A stretch of 64,000 bases of DNA from G051132615 sp051132615 (GTDB lineage Bacteria > Pseudomonadota > Gammaproteobacteria > Burkholderiales > Neisseriaceae), in the NCBI RefSeq assembly GCF_051132615.1, contig NZ_CP152375.1, forward strand, positions 1,488,001 to 1,552,000, written 5' to 3'. The notes beneath the pieces were generated by a model. That model saw nothing but the letters and a program-made list of their open reading frames with translations, was not told the origin of the DNA and searched no databases. The position numbers and the translations under genes were made by a program. Of the stretch, positions 17,489 to 26,354 are shown in pieces; position 1 is the first letter of the stretch; each line of letters opens with the position of its first letter.

Positions 17489-17762
17489 TCTGTTTTGTCC
17501 TAATTTTTGCTAATAATATTTGTTAAATTATATATTAAATAGAGGCTTTGTGAGCATGAAATTAAGTCATTAATGCATTGTATGGGCATTTTATAAGAAT
17601 ACAAAAAATAAGAACAGTTTTTTTGTCAAATTTGAATACAAAAAACTAAGGTATATTATAGTGTCTTGGTATTTATAATGAGTATATTTTTATGATCTTT
17701 TTATAAAAATCAAATATTAAGTACTTGCCAAAAAAACAACCACAGTTGATAATCACTTTACT
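17489..17762 (+). promoter_or_regulatory. AT-rich intergenic region upstream of the glycine riboswitch
   Basis: No gene is seen. A possible promoter for the gcv operon is TTGAAT (17632-17637) spaced 16 nt from TATTAT (17654-17659). A second TATAAT lies at 17674-17679 without a matching -35. The divergent TfpX/TfpZ promoter must also lie here but is not clear. Confidence 0.35.
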
Positions 17763-17764
17763 TT

Positions 17765-17948
17765 GCAGGAGAGTGTGCATTATGCAACGCCGAAGGCGCA
17801 AACACCCCAAGAATCGCTCAGGCATCCGGACTGTAAAGGTTTGATATTTTCAAAAAATCTGGAGAGTGGCATTGATTGCCCACCGAAGGGAGCAAGAGTA
17901 TTGATACTCGAAATTCTCAGGTTTCAAGACAGATGGGGTCGCCTAAGT
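17765..17948 (+). ncRNA. Tandem glycine riboswitch
   Basis: Two glycine aptamers lie in series. Aptamer 1 begins GGAGAGTG at 17768 and has CGCCGAAGGCGCAA and CTCAGGCATCCGGACTG. Aptamer 2 begins CTGGAGAGTGG at 17859 and has CACCGAAGGGAGCAAG and TCTCAGGTTTCAAGACAG. They are joined by a linker of about 20 nt. The GCCGAAGG / CACCGAAGG core and CUCAGG...GGAC/AGAC elements are the family signature. It precedes gcvT by 40 nt, as expected for glycine-activated expression of the cleavage system. No strong terminator hairpin is obvious between the aptamers and gcvT, so control may be translational. Confidence 0.95.
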
Positions 17949-17988
17949 TAGTTTTAGGTGTTTATTCTATTATCTGGAGCTTAATCTT

Positions 17989-19077
17989 ATGACCCAATTA
18001 TTACGTACTCCTTTTTATGATGCACATCTTGCATCTGGAGCCAAATTAGTGGATTTTTTTGGTTGGCATTTGCCCATTCACTATGGCTCTCAAATGAAAG
18101 AGCATGAATGTGTTCGTACCGATGCTGGTATGTTTGATGTCTCTCACATGACCATTACCGATGTAACAGGTGAAAAAGCAAAAGCTTGGTTAAGCCTGTT
18201 ACTGTCCAATGATATTGCTAAGTTAACTGTTGAAGGTAAAGCTCTTTATTCTGGCTTGCTCAATGAGCAAGGTGGCATTATTGATGATTTGATTGTGTAT
18301 TTGATGCCTTTTGGTTATAGAATGGTGTCTAATGCAGGTACACGAGAAAAGGTACTCTCTTGGTTTGCTAAGACAGGAGAATCATTTGGAATCACATTAC
18401 ATAACCCAGATGATATTGCTATTTTAGCGATTCAAGGGCCGAAGGCGGTAGAAAAATTGCTCGCAGCAAAGCCTGCTTGGACAGAAAAAGTACAGGCACT
18501 TAAGCCATTTGTAGGTACTTATGTTGAAGATAAGGTATTTGTTGCACGTACAGGTTATACGGGTGAAGATGGCGTAGAAGTATTACTTCCAGCCAGTGAG
18601 GCTGTTGCTTTTTTTAACTTACTAAAAGAGCATGGTATTACGCCTTGTGGCTTAGGTGCCCGCGATACTTTACGTTTAGAAGCGGGTATGAATTTATATG
18701 GGCATGATATGGATGAACACACTACCCCTTTTGAAGTGGGTATGGCTTGGACTGTAACCCTAAAAGATGATCGTTCTTTTTTTGGTAAAGAGGCACTTTT
18801 AAAGCAAAAAGAAGCGGGTGTATCTTTAAAACAGGTTGGTTTGGTTTTAGAAACAAAAGGAGTTTTACGCGAAGGGATGAAAGTTTCTGTTGATGGCCAG
18901 GGGGAGGGTGTGATTACCAGTGGTACTTTTTCACCCACTTTAGGGTATTCTGTCGCGATTGCTCGAGTACCATCTGGTACTGAAGATCAAGCAAGTGTTG
19001 ACCTTCGAGGTACACCAACAATTGTACGTGTGGTTAAATTGCCATTTGTGCGTAATGGTAAAAAGGTGTTTGATTAA
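17989..19077 (+). CDS. gcvT: Aminomethyltransferase (glycine cleavage T protein)
   Basis: Transfers the methylene group from the H-protein aminomethyl-lipoyl arm to tetrahydrofolate, releasing ammonia. 362 aa, standard length. Signatures are FYDAHLASGAKLVDFFGWHLPIHYG, the conserved Asp in FDVSHM, ARTGYTGEDGVEVL, GLGARDTLRLEAGMNLYGHDM and TSGTFSPTLGYSVA. Ribosome site GGAGC lies 10 nt before the ATG. It is the first gene of gcvTHP and is controlled by the upstream tandem glycine riboswitch. Confidence 0.97.
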   Translation: MTQLLRTPFYDAHLASGAKLVDFFGWHLPIHYGSQMKEHECVRTDAGMFDVSHMTITDVTGEKAKAWLSLLLSNDIAKLTVEGKALYSGLLNEQGGIIDDLIVYLMPFGYRMVSNAGTREKVLSWFAKTGESFGITLHNPDDIAILAIQGPKAVEKLLAAKPAWTEKVQALKPFVGTYVEDKVFVARTGYTGEDGVEVLLPASEAVAFFNLLKEHGITPCGLGARDTLRLEAGMNLYGHDMDEHTTPFEVGMAWTVTLKDDRSFFGKEALLKQKEAGVSLKQVGLVLETKGVLREGMKVSVDGQGEGVITSGTFSPTLGYSVAIARVPSGTEDQASVDLRGTPTIVRVVKLPFVRNGKKVFD

Positions 19078-19131
19078 ATAAAAACAACGTATCAGATTTT
19101 TTTATTTTGATACTATATTTAGGAGAAAAAA

Positions 19132-19518
19132 ATGAGTCTTATCCCTACAGATTTAAAATATGTTGACAGTCATGAGTGGTTACGTCTAGAAGAAGATGGC
19201 AGTGTGACTGTTGGTATTACTGAGCATGCCCAAGATTTATTGGGTGATATTGTGTTTGTTGAATTGCCAGAGGTTGGTGCGCAATTAGGTGCGGCAGATG
19301 AAGCTGGTGTGGTTGAATCAGTTAAAGCTGCTTCTGATTTATATTGCCCAATTGCGGGCACCATTTTGGCTGTAAATGCAGAACTGGAAGCATCGCCTGA
19401 ACTAGCAAATAGTGCGCCATATGAAGGTGGTTGGTTTTTCCGAATTCAACCAGATAATGTTGCTGATTTAGACGCTTTATTAACGCCCGAACAATATGCT
19501 CAGGAAGTTGGCGCTTAA
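19132..19518 (+). CDS. gcvH: Glycine cleavage H protein (lipoyl carrier)
   Basis: Carries the aminomethyl group on a lipoyl-lysine between P and T proteins. 128 aa. The lipoylated Lys lies in ESVKAASDLY near residue 64; SHEWLRLEEDGSVTVGITEHAQ near the N-terminus and NEGGW-like YEGGWFF near the C-terminus are typical. AGGAGAAAAAA precedes the ATG. It is 54 nt after gcvT. Confidence 0.97.
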   Translation: MSLIPTDLKYVDSHEWLRLEEDGSVTVGITEHAQDLLGDIVFVELPEVGAQLGAADEAGVVESVKAASDLYCPIAGTILAVNAELEASPELANSAPYEGGWFFRIQPDNVADLDALLTPEQYAQEVGA

Positions 19519-19549
19519 TTGCATATTATTGTCTTATAATCAATTCATT

Positions 19550-19583
19550 AGGCTGCTAAAATAAAAACTGTTTTTGGCAGCCT
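19550..19583 (+). other. Intercistronic hairpin between gcvH and gcvP
   Basis: AGGCTGC followed by an A-rich run pairs with a T-rich run followed by GCAGCCT. There is no T tail after the stem, so it is not a standard terminator. It may set relative mRNA stability or processing between gcvH and gcvP. Confidence 0.45.
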
Positions 19584-19620
19584 ATATTCTTATTGTCGTA
19601 CAAAGGATAAAGGATCTGTA

Positions 19621-22473
19621 ATGAATTTAAATGATTTATTCTATGCTCAAGAATTTGTGCATCGTCATTTAGGCTCAGGCGAAAAAGAACAAGAACAAAT
19701 GCTTAAAGTCGTTGGTGCCAAAAACATGGCTGATTTTATTGACCAAACTGTCCCCAGCAGTGTGCGGATGAATAAGGCTCTTGATTTGCCAGAAGCCATG
19801 ATAGAAGCCGATGCTTTAGCAAAACTCAAAAAGCTCACTAAAAATATCACCATTAATAAAAGTTTTATTGGGATGGGGTATTATCCTACTCGTTTACCCA
19901 ATGTCATTGTCCGTAATGTTTTAGAAAACCCAGGTTGGTATACTGCTTATACCCCTTATCAGGCCGAAATAGCACAAGGTCGTTTAGAAGCCTTATTGAA
20001 TTTTCAACAAGTGTGTATCGATTTAACTGGTTTAGAAATGGCGAATGCTTCTCTTTTGGATGAAGCAACAGCTGCCGCTGAGGCTATGACTGCAGCCAGA
20101 AGAATATCCAAATCAAAATCGAATCAGTTTTTTATTGATGAACGTATTTTCCCTCAAACCCTAGATGTCATCAGAACCCGTGCCAAATATTTTGGTTTTG
20201 ATTTGGTTGTCGGAGATTTTGAAACGGCTAAACAAGGTGCGTATTTTGGTGCTATTTTTCAATATGTCGGTACAGATGGCGATGTTGTCGATTTAACCGA
20301 AATTATTTCAGCTATTAAAGCTAAAGGTGCATTGGCTATCGTGGCTGCTGATATCATGAGTTTGGTGTTATTAAAATCGCCTGCTCAAATGGGCGCCGAT
20401 ATAGCACTTGGCAGCACACAACGCTTTGGTATCCCTATGGGCTTTGGTGGGCCTCATGCCGCATATTTTGCGTTTAAAGACGAAATGAAGCGTTCTGTTG
20501 CTGGTCGTATTATTGGTGTTTCTGTTGATGCTAGCGGAAAAAATGCATTACGTATGGCTTTGCAAACACGTGAGCAGCATATTCGTCGGGAGAAAGCCAA
20601 TTCCAACATCTGTACCTCCCAAGTTTTGTTGGCCAATTTAGCTGGCATGTATGCAGTTTATCATGGCCCAGAAGGGGTCAAACGAATTGCTCGGCGTATC
20701 CACTCATTAGCCAGTATTTTTGCTGATCAACTGGCTCAATTAGGTTGTAAAGTGTTGAGTGAGCAATTTTTTGATACTGTTTTGGTACAAACAGACACCA
20801 AAACAGAGCAAATTTACCAGAATGCTCAAAAAGCAGGTTATAACCTACGCCTAGTGGGACAAAATCAAATCTCAGTAGCCTTTCATGAAGAAGCCACTAT
20901 TAAGGATGTAGAACAATTGATTCACTTTTTTACAGATAAAAATGTAAAAATTGACAACACTCAATCAATTTCTTCCTCTCTACCCACAAGCCTTTTACGT
21001 ACCGATGCCATTTTAAGTCATCCTGTCTTTAACAGTTATCATACTGAACATGAAATGCTGCGTTATTTAAAGCGTCTTGAAAATAAAGATTTAGCACTTA
21101 ATCACAGCATGATTGCTTTAGGTTCCTGTACCATGAAACTTAATGCGACCGCTGAAATGATCCCCATTACTTGGCCAGAATTTGCAAATGTACATCCATT
21201 TGCGCCTAAAGGGCAGGTCAGCGGTTACCTTGAAATGATTCATGGCTTATGTGAGCAACTAAAAGCAGTTACAGGTTTTGATGCCATTTGTATGCAACCT
21301 AACTCTGGTGCTCAAGGTGAATATACGGGGTTATTAACCATTCGTCGCTTCCATGAAGCTAATGGTAATGCACATAAAGACATTTGTCTGATCCCACGCT
21401 CAGCTCATGGTACCAATCCTGCAACAGCCCAAATGTTGGGCATGAAAGTTGTTGTGGTCGCATGTGATGAACAAGGGAATGTGGATGTGGCTGACTTAAA
21501 AGCTAAAGCAGATGAGCACAAAGAAAACCTTGGTGCCTTGATGATTACTTATCCATCTACTCATGGTGTGTTTGAAGCATCTATTCGTGACATTTGCCAA
21601 ATTATCCATGAATATGGGGCACAGGTTTATATGGATGGTGCCAATATGAATGCTCAAGTTGGTTTAATGCAACCTGCTGGGGTGGGTGCAGATGTTTTGC
21701 ATATGAACTTACATAAGACTTTTTGTATCCCTCATGGCGGCGGTGGACCAGGTATGGGACCGATTGGACTAAAAAGCCATTTAGCTCCTTTTATGCCAGA
21801 TCATGTTGTCAGTCATATTGATGATGCGCAAAAAGGGCAAGGTGCAGTATCTGCAGCGCCTTTTGGCAGTGCCAGTATTTTGCCTATTGTTTGGATGTAT
21901 ATCACCATGATGGGTGCACAAGGCTTAAAAGAAGCCACTGAATTGGCTCTACTTAATGCCAACTATATTGCCAGAAGTTTAAAAGACCATTATCCTATTT
22001 TGTATACAGGACAAAATGATCGTGTTGCACATGAATGTATTGTCGATTTACGACCATTAAAGGCCGAAAGTGGTATTACAGAAGTGGATATTGCCAAGCG
22101 TCTAATGGACTTCGGTTTCCATGCGCCAACCATGTCTTTCCCTGTAGCAGGCACCTTAATGGTAGAACCCACAGAAAGCGAAAGTAAAGCTGAACTTGAC
22201 CGCTTTATTGCTGCAATGATTCAAATCAAACAAGAGGCGTTAAAAGTGCAAGAAGGTGTTTGGCCAAAAGAGGATAACCCCTTGGTTAATGCGCCACATA
22301 CACATGCTAATGTGGTGCATGATTGGACGCATCCTTACACTCGAGAGGAAGCGGTGTATCCGTTGGCTTTTGTGGCTCAAAATAAATTCTGGCCAAGTGT
22401 TAATCGTATTGATGATGTGTATGGGGACAAGCATTTAGTGTGTAGCTGCCCCAGTATTGATGAGTACGAATAA
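19621..22473 (+). CDS. gcvP: Glycine dehydrogenase (decarboxylating), P protein
   Basis: PLP enzyme that decarboxylates glycine and loads the aminomethyl group on GcvH. 950 aa, the fused single-chain form (N-terminal half related to GcvPA, C-terminal half to GcvPB). FIGMGYYPTRLPNVIVRNVLENPGWYTAYTPYQ-type sequence is present near residue 80. The PLP lysine is in NLHKTFCIPHGGGGPG near residue 697, and the MDGANMNAQVGL helix precedes it. Ends normally. It completes gcvTHP; lpd is not in the window. Confidence 0.98.
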   Translation: MNLNDLFYAQEFVHRHLGSGEKEQEQMLKVVGAKNMADFIDQTVPSSVRMNKALDLPEAMIEADALAKLKKLTKNITINKSFIGMGYYPTRLPNVIVRNVLENPGWYTAYTPYQAEIAQGRLEALLNFQQVCIDLTGLEMANASLLDEATAAAEAMTAARRISKSKSNQFFIDERIFPQTLDVIRTRAKYFGFDLVVGDFETAKQGAYFGAIFQYVGTDGDVVDLTEIISAIKAKGALAIVAADIMSLVLLKSPAQMGADIALGSTQRFGIPMGFGGPHAAYFAFKDEMKRSVAGRIIGVSVDASGKNALRMALQTREQHIRREKANSNICTSQVLLANLAGMYAVYHGPEGVKRIARRIHSLASIFADQLAQLGCKVLSEQFFDTVLVQTDTKTEQIYQNAQKAGYNLRLVGQNQISVAFHEEATIKDVEQLIHFFTDKNVKIDNTQSISSSLPTSLLRTDAILSHPVFNSYHTEHEMLRYLKRLENKDLALNHSMIALGSCTMKLNATAEMIPITWPEFANVHPFAPKGQVSGYLEMIHGLCEQLKAVTGFDAICMQPNSGAQGEYTGLLTIRRFHEANGNAHKDICLIPRSAHGTNPATAQMLGMKVVVVACDEQGNVDVADLKAKADEHKENLGALMITYPSTHGVFEASIRDICQIIHEYGAQVYMDGANMNAQVGLMQPAGVGADVLHMNLHKTFCIPHGGGGPGMGPIGLKSHLAPFMPDHVVSHIDDAQKGQGAVSAAPFGSASILPIVWMYITMMGAQGLKEATELALLNANYIARSLKDHYPILYTGQNDRVAHECIVDLRPLKAESGITEVDIAKRLMDFGFHAPTMSFPVAGTLMVEPTESESKAELDRFIAAMIQIKQEALKVQEGVWPKEDNPLVNAPHTHANVVHDWTHPYTREEAVYPLAFVAQNKFWPSVNRIDDVYGDKHLVCSCPSIDEYE

Positions 22474-22503
22474 AGCTTAATTTATCCGTATATTGGTTGA
22501 CTT

Positions 22504-22529
22504 AAAGCCCCAAATTTTTTGGGGCTTTT
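22504..22529 (+). terminator. Terminator of the gcvTHP operon
   Basis: AAAGCCCC, an AT loop, then GGGGCTTTT forms a short GC-rich hairpin followed by Ts, 30 nt after the gcvP stop codon. Confidence 0.85.
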
Positions 22530-22605
22530 GTGTTTCTTTGCCAATAAAATAGATTTTAGTGTATAAAGCACATAAGTGTTATTTTGGGTTCAAGGAAAAT
22601 GGTTT

Positions 22606-23118
22606 ATGCCTCATAAAATCGCCACAATAATAAGCACATGTTTATTGATGCTTATGCTAGTTGGTTGCCAAATGTCTCATTTTGATTATATGAGTCAACA
22701 TTTGCGTATTTGGCAACAAGTCAGTTTAATGGCTGATGATTTACTGGGCGGGCAGATGTCTGAGTCTTTTAATCATGCTTTACAAGCAAGGCATGATTTA
22801 TCATCATTTACAAAAAATTTACAACAAGAGCAACAAGTCATTAGCCAGCTAAGAGCTCAGTTAAACTCGTTAACAGAAAAGATGCCTACTAATGCACACA
22901 ATGTGCAATATAAATTATTGGCTTATGTTGATGCATATGAAAAAATCTTACAAATTTATATTAAAGCCAGCCAATTACCTGATCATTACACAGATGCTCA
23001 ATTAGCACCATTGTTATCTCAACTAGAAAAAGCATTGAATCAATATGACCAGGCTACTTTGGCATTATTAGATGCACAACAAGAATACAAAGAACTTATT
23101 CACTATCAAGATAAATAA
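22606..23118 (+). CDS. Predicted lipoprotein of unknown function
   Basis: A 170-aa protein starting MPHKIATIIS, with a hydrophobic signal and lipobox LVGC at about residues 22-25. The ATG is preceded by AAGGAAAA. An upstream in-frame start 10 codons earlier would lengthen the signal unnaturally. The mature part is strongly helical and Gln/Leu-rich (KNLQQEQQVISQLRAQLNSL, LLSQLEKALNQYDQATLALL), suggesting coiled coil. I recognise no family. It stands alone between gcvP and a convergent gene. Confidence 0.7.
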   Translation: MPHKIATIISTCLLMLMLVGCQMSHFDYMSQHLRIWQQVSLMADDLLGGQMSESFNHALQARHDLSSFTKNLQQEQQVISQLRAQLNSLTEKMPTNAHNVQYKLLAYVDAYEKILQIYIKASQLPDHYTDAQLAPLLSQLEKALNQYDQATLALLDAQQEYKELIHYQDK

Positions 23119-23143
23119 AGAGCATGTTTGAATACATGCTCTT
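23119..23143. terminator. Bidirectional terminator hairpin
   Basis: AGAGCATGT, loop TTGAAT, ACATGCTCT lies between two convergent genes. T-rich flanks on both strands (CTTTAT on plus, CTTTATTTAT on minus) are consistent with termination in both directions. Confidence 0.7.
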
Positions 23144-23155
23144 TATGAAAAATTT

Positions 23156-23662
23156 TTATTTCAATGCTTTTAGTCCTGCTGTAGCCACGTCCATATCTTG
23201 TGCAACAGAACCCCCGCTTACACCAATTGCCCCCACAATTTTACCATTGACAACAATTGGAAAGCCGCCACCAAATGTGATGAGTTTATCATCACTGTGT
23301 TGAATGCCATAAAGTTCGGTTTTAGGTTGAGTAACCGTTGCTAATTTGTCGGTTGGCATTTTTAAGGCAACAGCACTGTAGGCTTTTTTCAAAGAAACAT
23401 CAATGCTTACAAGTAGTGCGTCTTCCATCCGTTCATGCAGTACCATATTGCCTGATGCATCAACTACAGCAATAATCATGGGCACCCCAATTTCTTTTGC
23501 TCGTTGTTCTGCTGCTTGAGCCATCACTTGAGCTTGTTTCAATGAAACAGATTGAATTGTGATCACTTGGTCCTTTGAAATGGTCTCCGGTGCTGCTAAG
23601 GCCATGCTACAAAGTGATGCACTCATGATTAAAGTGGCTAAAATTCGATTATATGTTTTCAT
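23156..23662 (-). CDS. Exported GlcG/HbpS-family heme-binding-like protein
   Basis: A 168-aa protein with a Sec signal peptide (cleavage likely after SMALA) and a GlcG/HbpS domain. The domain is recognised by VSLKQAQVMAQAAEQRAKEIGVPM, AVVDASGNMVLHERM and FGGGFPIVVNGKIVGAIGVSGG. HbpS of Streptomyces binds heme and senses redox stress; GlcG lies in glycolate operons. The exported form suggests a periplasmic role, ligand unproven. A good AGGAG site precedes the start. It is monocistronic. Confidence 0.88.
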   Translation of the reverse strand: MKTYNRILATLIMSASLCSMALAAPETISKDQVITIQSVSLKQAQVMAQAAEQRAKEIGVPMIIAVVDASGNMVLHERMEDALLVSIDVSLKKAYSAVALKMPTDKLATVTQPKTELYGIQHSDDKLITFGGGFPIVVNGKIVGAIGVSGGSVAQDMDVATAGLKALK

Positions 23663-23843
23663 AGCAATACTCCTATTTAATTAATGCACAAAGAAATTTT
23701 ATGTGTATAAGCATAGTTTAATCTTGGCTCAGGGCTATGAGTTAGGTCAATAATTGCCAGATTTTTTTGGTAAAAATTAAATGCTGTAAATTTCATTTAA
23801 TTCAATATATAAATTAAATGAATAAATAGATTGGTTAGAAAGA

Positions 23844-23873
23844 AAAAAGCCCCTAAATTTTAGGGACTTTTTT
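23844..23873. terminator. Terminator downstream of the terC-like gene
   Basis: On the minus strand AGTCCCTAAAATTTAGGGGCTTTTTT forms a hairpin with a T tail a few bases after the TerC stop. The plus-strand copy also ends in Ts. Confidence 0.8.
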
Positions 23874-23879
23874 GATTGT

Positions 23880-24842
23880 TTAAGATTGAGATCTTGTTTT
23901 AAACAACGATAAGGCGATTGAAGAACCAATCACCGTAAAAATGACGGCTAATGATAAAATCACTGGCACATGAAACCACTCTACAATCAGCATTTTACAA
24001 CCAATAAACATCAGCACAATGGCCAAACCATATTTTAAGTATTCAAAACGATCAGCCACATCTGCCAGTAAGAAATACATCGCACGTAAACCTAAAATAG
24101 CAAATATATTTGATGTGAGTACAATAAAAGGATCTGTTGTGACCGCAAAAATGGCAGGGATACTGTCTACCGCAAAAATAACATCGGACAGTTCAATCAT
24201 AATCAACACCAATAATAAAGGGGTCGCATACAATAAACCATCTTGTTTGACGAAAAAGCGTTCTTGATGGAATTCTTTTGTGAGTCGAATACGACGCTCT
24301 ACCCACTTTAACAGTTTATTATTGCCTAAGTCAGAATGCTCGGCTTCTGGTTTGAGCATTTTAAATCCAGTATAAATAAGAAATGCACCAAATACGTATA
24401 AAATTTCAGAAAACTCTCTAACCAGAACAGCCCCAGCACCGATCATGATGGCCCTTAAAATAATAGCGCCAAACACACCATAAATTAGGACACGATGTTG
24501 CCATTCAGACGGCACTTTAAAATAAGAAAAAATCAGTAAAAAGACGAAGATATTATCAATTGCTAAGGATTTTTCTAAAACATAGCCAGTAAAGTATTCT
24601 AAAACTTTTTCATGAGCAATTTGTGTACCATAGTTCGGGTCATTTGCCAGTTCAAAATATAACCAGCCTGCAAAACACACTGAAACTATGACCCAAATAA
24701 CAGTCCATACTAATGCTTCTTTTGTATTGACCTTATGAGAGCCATTCTTTTTTAAGGCCAAAATATCAATAGCAATCATAATGAATATGATAATAAAGAA
24801 AACGGTATAAAATAAAGGTGTACCGATAGAAAGATGATTCAT
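23880..24842 (-). CDS. TerC/Alx family membrane protein
   Basis: A 320-aa inner membrane protein with about eight to nine membrane segments. The family (TerC, Alx, MeeF/MeeY) is tied to Mn2+ export or metal loading of exported proteins. Acidic membrane motifs are FTGYVLEKSLAIDNIFVF near residue 80 and MIELSDVIFAVDSIPAIFAV near 215, with conserved Glu and Asp residues. I choose the ATG giving MNHLSIGTP; the longer frame reads 23 codons back into rlmH. In E. coli alx is controlled by a Mn-sensing yybP-ykoY riboswitch. No space for one exists here because rlmH ends 25 nt upstream. Confidence 0.9.
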   Translation of the reverse strand: MNHLSIGTPLFYTVFFIIIFIMIAIDILALKKNGSHKVNTKEALVWTVIWVIVSVCFAGWLYFELANDPNYGTQIAHEKVLEYFTGYVLEKSLAIDNIFVFLLIFSYFKVPSEWQHRVLIYGVFGAIILRAIMIGAGAVLVREFSEILYVFGAFLIYTGFKMLKPEAEHSDLGNNKLLKWVERRIRLTKEFHQERFFVKQDGLLYATPLLLVLIMIELSDVIFAVDSIPAIFAVTTDPFIVLTSNIFAILGLRAMYFLLADVADRFEYLKYGLAIVLMFIGCKMLIVEWFHVPVILSLAVIFTVIGSSIALSLFKTRSQS

Positions 24843-24867
24843 ATTGCTTTCTTTAAAAAATAAAAAA

Positions 24868-25338
24868 CTATTCCCGATGGTATGGGTGGTTTTGTAAAAT
24901 AGACAACGCACGGTATAACTGTTCTATGAGTAATACACGTACCATTCCATGTGGTAAAGTCAGATCAGATAATTTGATCAGTAAATCTGCTTTACTTTTA
25001 AATTCTTGGCTTAGGCCATCCGCACCTCCAATGATAAAACAGATATTATGGCCTTCAAATTGCCATTTTTCGATTAATTTTGCCAATTGTGTTGAACGTA
25101 AAGATTGGCCTCTTTCATCTAATACAACCATGAGGTTGTTCGGCGGAATAGCCGCGCGAAGGCGTGCTTCTTCCAAGGCAATACCTTGCTCAGCAGAAAC
25201 ACCCGCCCCCCTTTTTTCAGGTTTAATTTCTTTTAATGCAATTTTGGCTTCTTTACCAAAGCGTTTACTGTAATCCTTAAACGCTTCATCAACCCAATTG
25301 GGCATCTTTATGCCTACAGCTAAAATAGTAATTAACAT
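24868..25338 (-). CDS. rlmH: 23S rRNA (pseudouridine-1915-N3) methyltransferase
   Basis: SPOUT-fold SAM-dependent enzyme, 156 aa, the exact family size. Features are ILAVGIKMPNWVDEAFKDYSKR, LDERGQSLRSTQLA, the knot region CFIIGGADGLSQEF, and the C-terminal LSDLTLPHGMVRVLLIEQLYRA with YHRE at the end. It lies upstream of and probably shares a message with the TerC gene. The usual upstream partner rsfS is absent; an exported unknown is divergent instead. Confidence 0.97.
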   Translation of the reverse strand: MLITILAVGIKMPNWVDEAFKDYSKRFGKEAKIALKEIKPEKRGAGVSAEQGIALEEARLRAAIPPNNLMVVLDERGQSLRSTQLAKLIEKWQFEGHNICFIIGGADGLSQEFKSKADLLIKLSDLTLPHGMVRVLLIEQLYRALSILQNHPYHRE

Positions 25339-25465
25339 AGATGTACAAAAAATAATGGGAAGCGCATTGTAGCTTATTTTAATCTATATCAGCACAAAAA
25401 ACGTTTTTTGAAGATAAAAATTTGTTCATAATCATCTTTTTAGGAATTTTTATCAATAGATTAAA

Positions 25466-25474
25466 TGATATAAT
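25466..25474 (+). promoter_or_regulatory. Extended -10 promoter for the exported unknown gene
   Basis: TGATATAAT is a perfect TGnTATAAT extended -10 element. It lies about 30 nt before the ATG at 25506, within the rlmH-divergent intergenic region. No good -35 is present, which is usual for extended -10 promoters. Confidence 0.55.
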
Positions 25475-25505
25475 TGAAAAATGATGATAAAGAAAGTGAT
25501 GAATA

Positions 25506-26303
25506 ATGAAAAGAATCATTCTAATTGTTTTGACTACCGTTTTATGTTTCTTTTCTCCTCATATCTTAGCAAAAACCAAAGTTGTGCATGTGGTGGTTGC
25601 TTTATGTGATAACAAATATCAGGGTATTGTGCCCGTTCCTGCAAAAATAGGAAATGGGCAGGATCCAACCAATAATCTATATTGGGGGGCAGCTTATGGT
25701 GTGAAAACATTTATGAAAAAGCAACCCAATTGGACATTAATTTCGTCTATAAAAGGCACCCAAAATAATATTCTAGAACGGCTTATTTTTAAGCATAAAA
25801 CCAAAGATGTTTACATGGTTGCTGATGCTTATGATGGGCAATTTATACAACAAACGATTCAAGGCTTTTATCAATTTATTGCCGGGACAAAAAAAGAAAA
25901 AATCACCGTACAGCAAAAAAATATTATGGCTGGCGGAGGGGCAGATCTGGTTGTCTATGTAGGGCATAATGCTTTAATGGATTTTTCTTTAGCAAGATTT
26001 AATCTAAAAGCACCTAAAATTACAGATCAACAAATAAGAACACAAAACAGCCAGCGTCAAGCCGCTGTTTTTGCTTGTAAAAGTAAGCCTTATTTTTTAC
26101 CTCAGTTTGAACGTACAGGTATTCGTCCTGCAATGATGACAACAAATTATATGGCGCCAGAAGCTTATGTTTTAAACGCATTAGTCAATTCATGGGTAGC
26201 GCAACAGTCCGCTGAGCAAACACGCGAGGCAGTGGCTCGATCATATGCACAATATCAAAAAATCAGTGTGAAAAGTGCAAAAGGGCTATTTGCGACTCAA
26301 TAA
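25506..26303 (+). CDS. Exported conserved protein of unknown function
   Basis: 265 aa with a clear Sec signal (MKRIILIVLTTVLCFFS, cleavage likely after ILA). The mature start reads HVVVALCDNKYQGIVPVP, followed by NGQDPTNNLYWGAAYGVKTF. Later segments are VADAYDGQ, GGGADLVVYVGHNALMDFS and AAVFACKSKPYFLP. The crisp motifs, including two Cys residues, look conserved and enzyme-like, resembling a hydrolase or peptidase-like fold, but I cannot name a family with known activity. It has its own promoter and terminator and is monocistronic. Confidence 0.75.
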   Translation: MKRIILIVLTTVLCFFSPHILAKTKVVHVVVALCDNKYQGIVPVPAKIGNGQDPTNNLYWGAAYGVKTFMKKQPNWTLISSIKGTQNNILERLIFKHKTKDVYMVADAYDGQFIQQTIQGFYQFIAGTKKEKITVQQKNIMAGGGADLVVYVGHNALMDFSLARFNLKAPKITDQQIRTQNSQRQAAVFACKSKPYFLPQFERTGIRPAMMTTNYMAPEAYVLNALVNSWVAQQSAEQTREAVARSYAQYQKISVKSAKGLFATQ

Positions 26304-26307
26304 AAAT

Positions 26308-26336
26308 AAAAGCCTTAGGAAAAATCTAAGGCTTTT
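26308..26336. terminator. Bidirectional terminator between the exported gene and murA
   Basis: AAAAGCCTTAG, loop GAAAAAT, CTAAGGCTTTT. A and T flanks allow termination of both converging transcripts. Confidence 0.85.
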
Positions 26337-26354
26337 ACAAGAACATTAAATAAT

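Noticed and set aside
17763..17951. An open frame of about 60 codons over the glycine riboswitch
   Set aside because: The bases match both glycine aptamer cores, and the frame has no ribosome site; the RNA explains the conservation.
23663..23843. FNR-like half-site (GAGTTAGGTCAA) upstream of the GlcG/HbpS-like gene
   Set aside because: Only one arm fits; the other has at least two mismatches and no promoter spacing supports it.
24843..24911. yybP-ykoY manganese riboswitch before the TerC gene
   Set aside because: The rlmH coding sequence ends 25 nt upstream, leaving no room, and no riboswitch core is visible.
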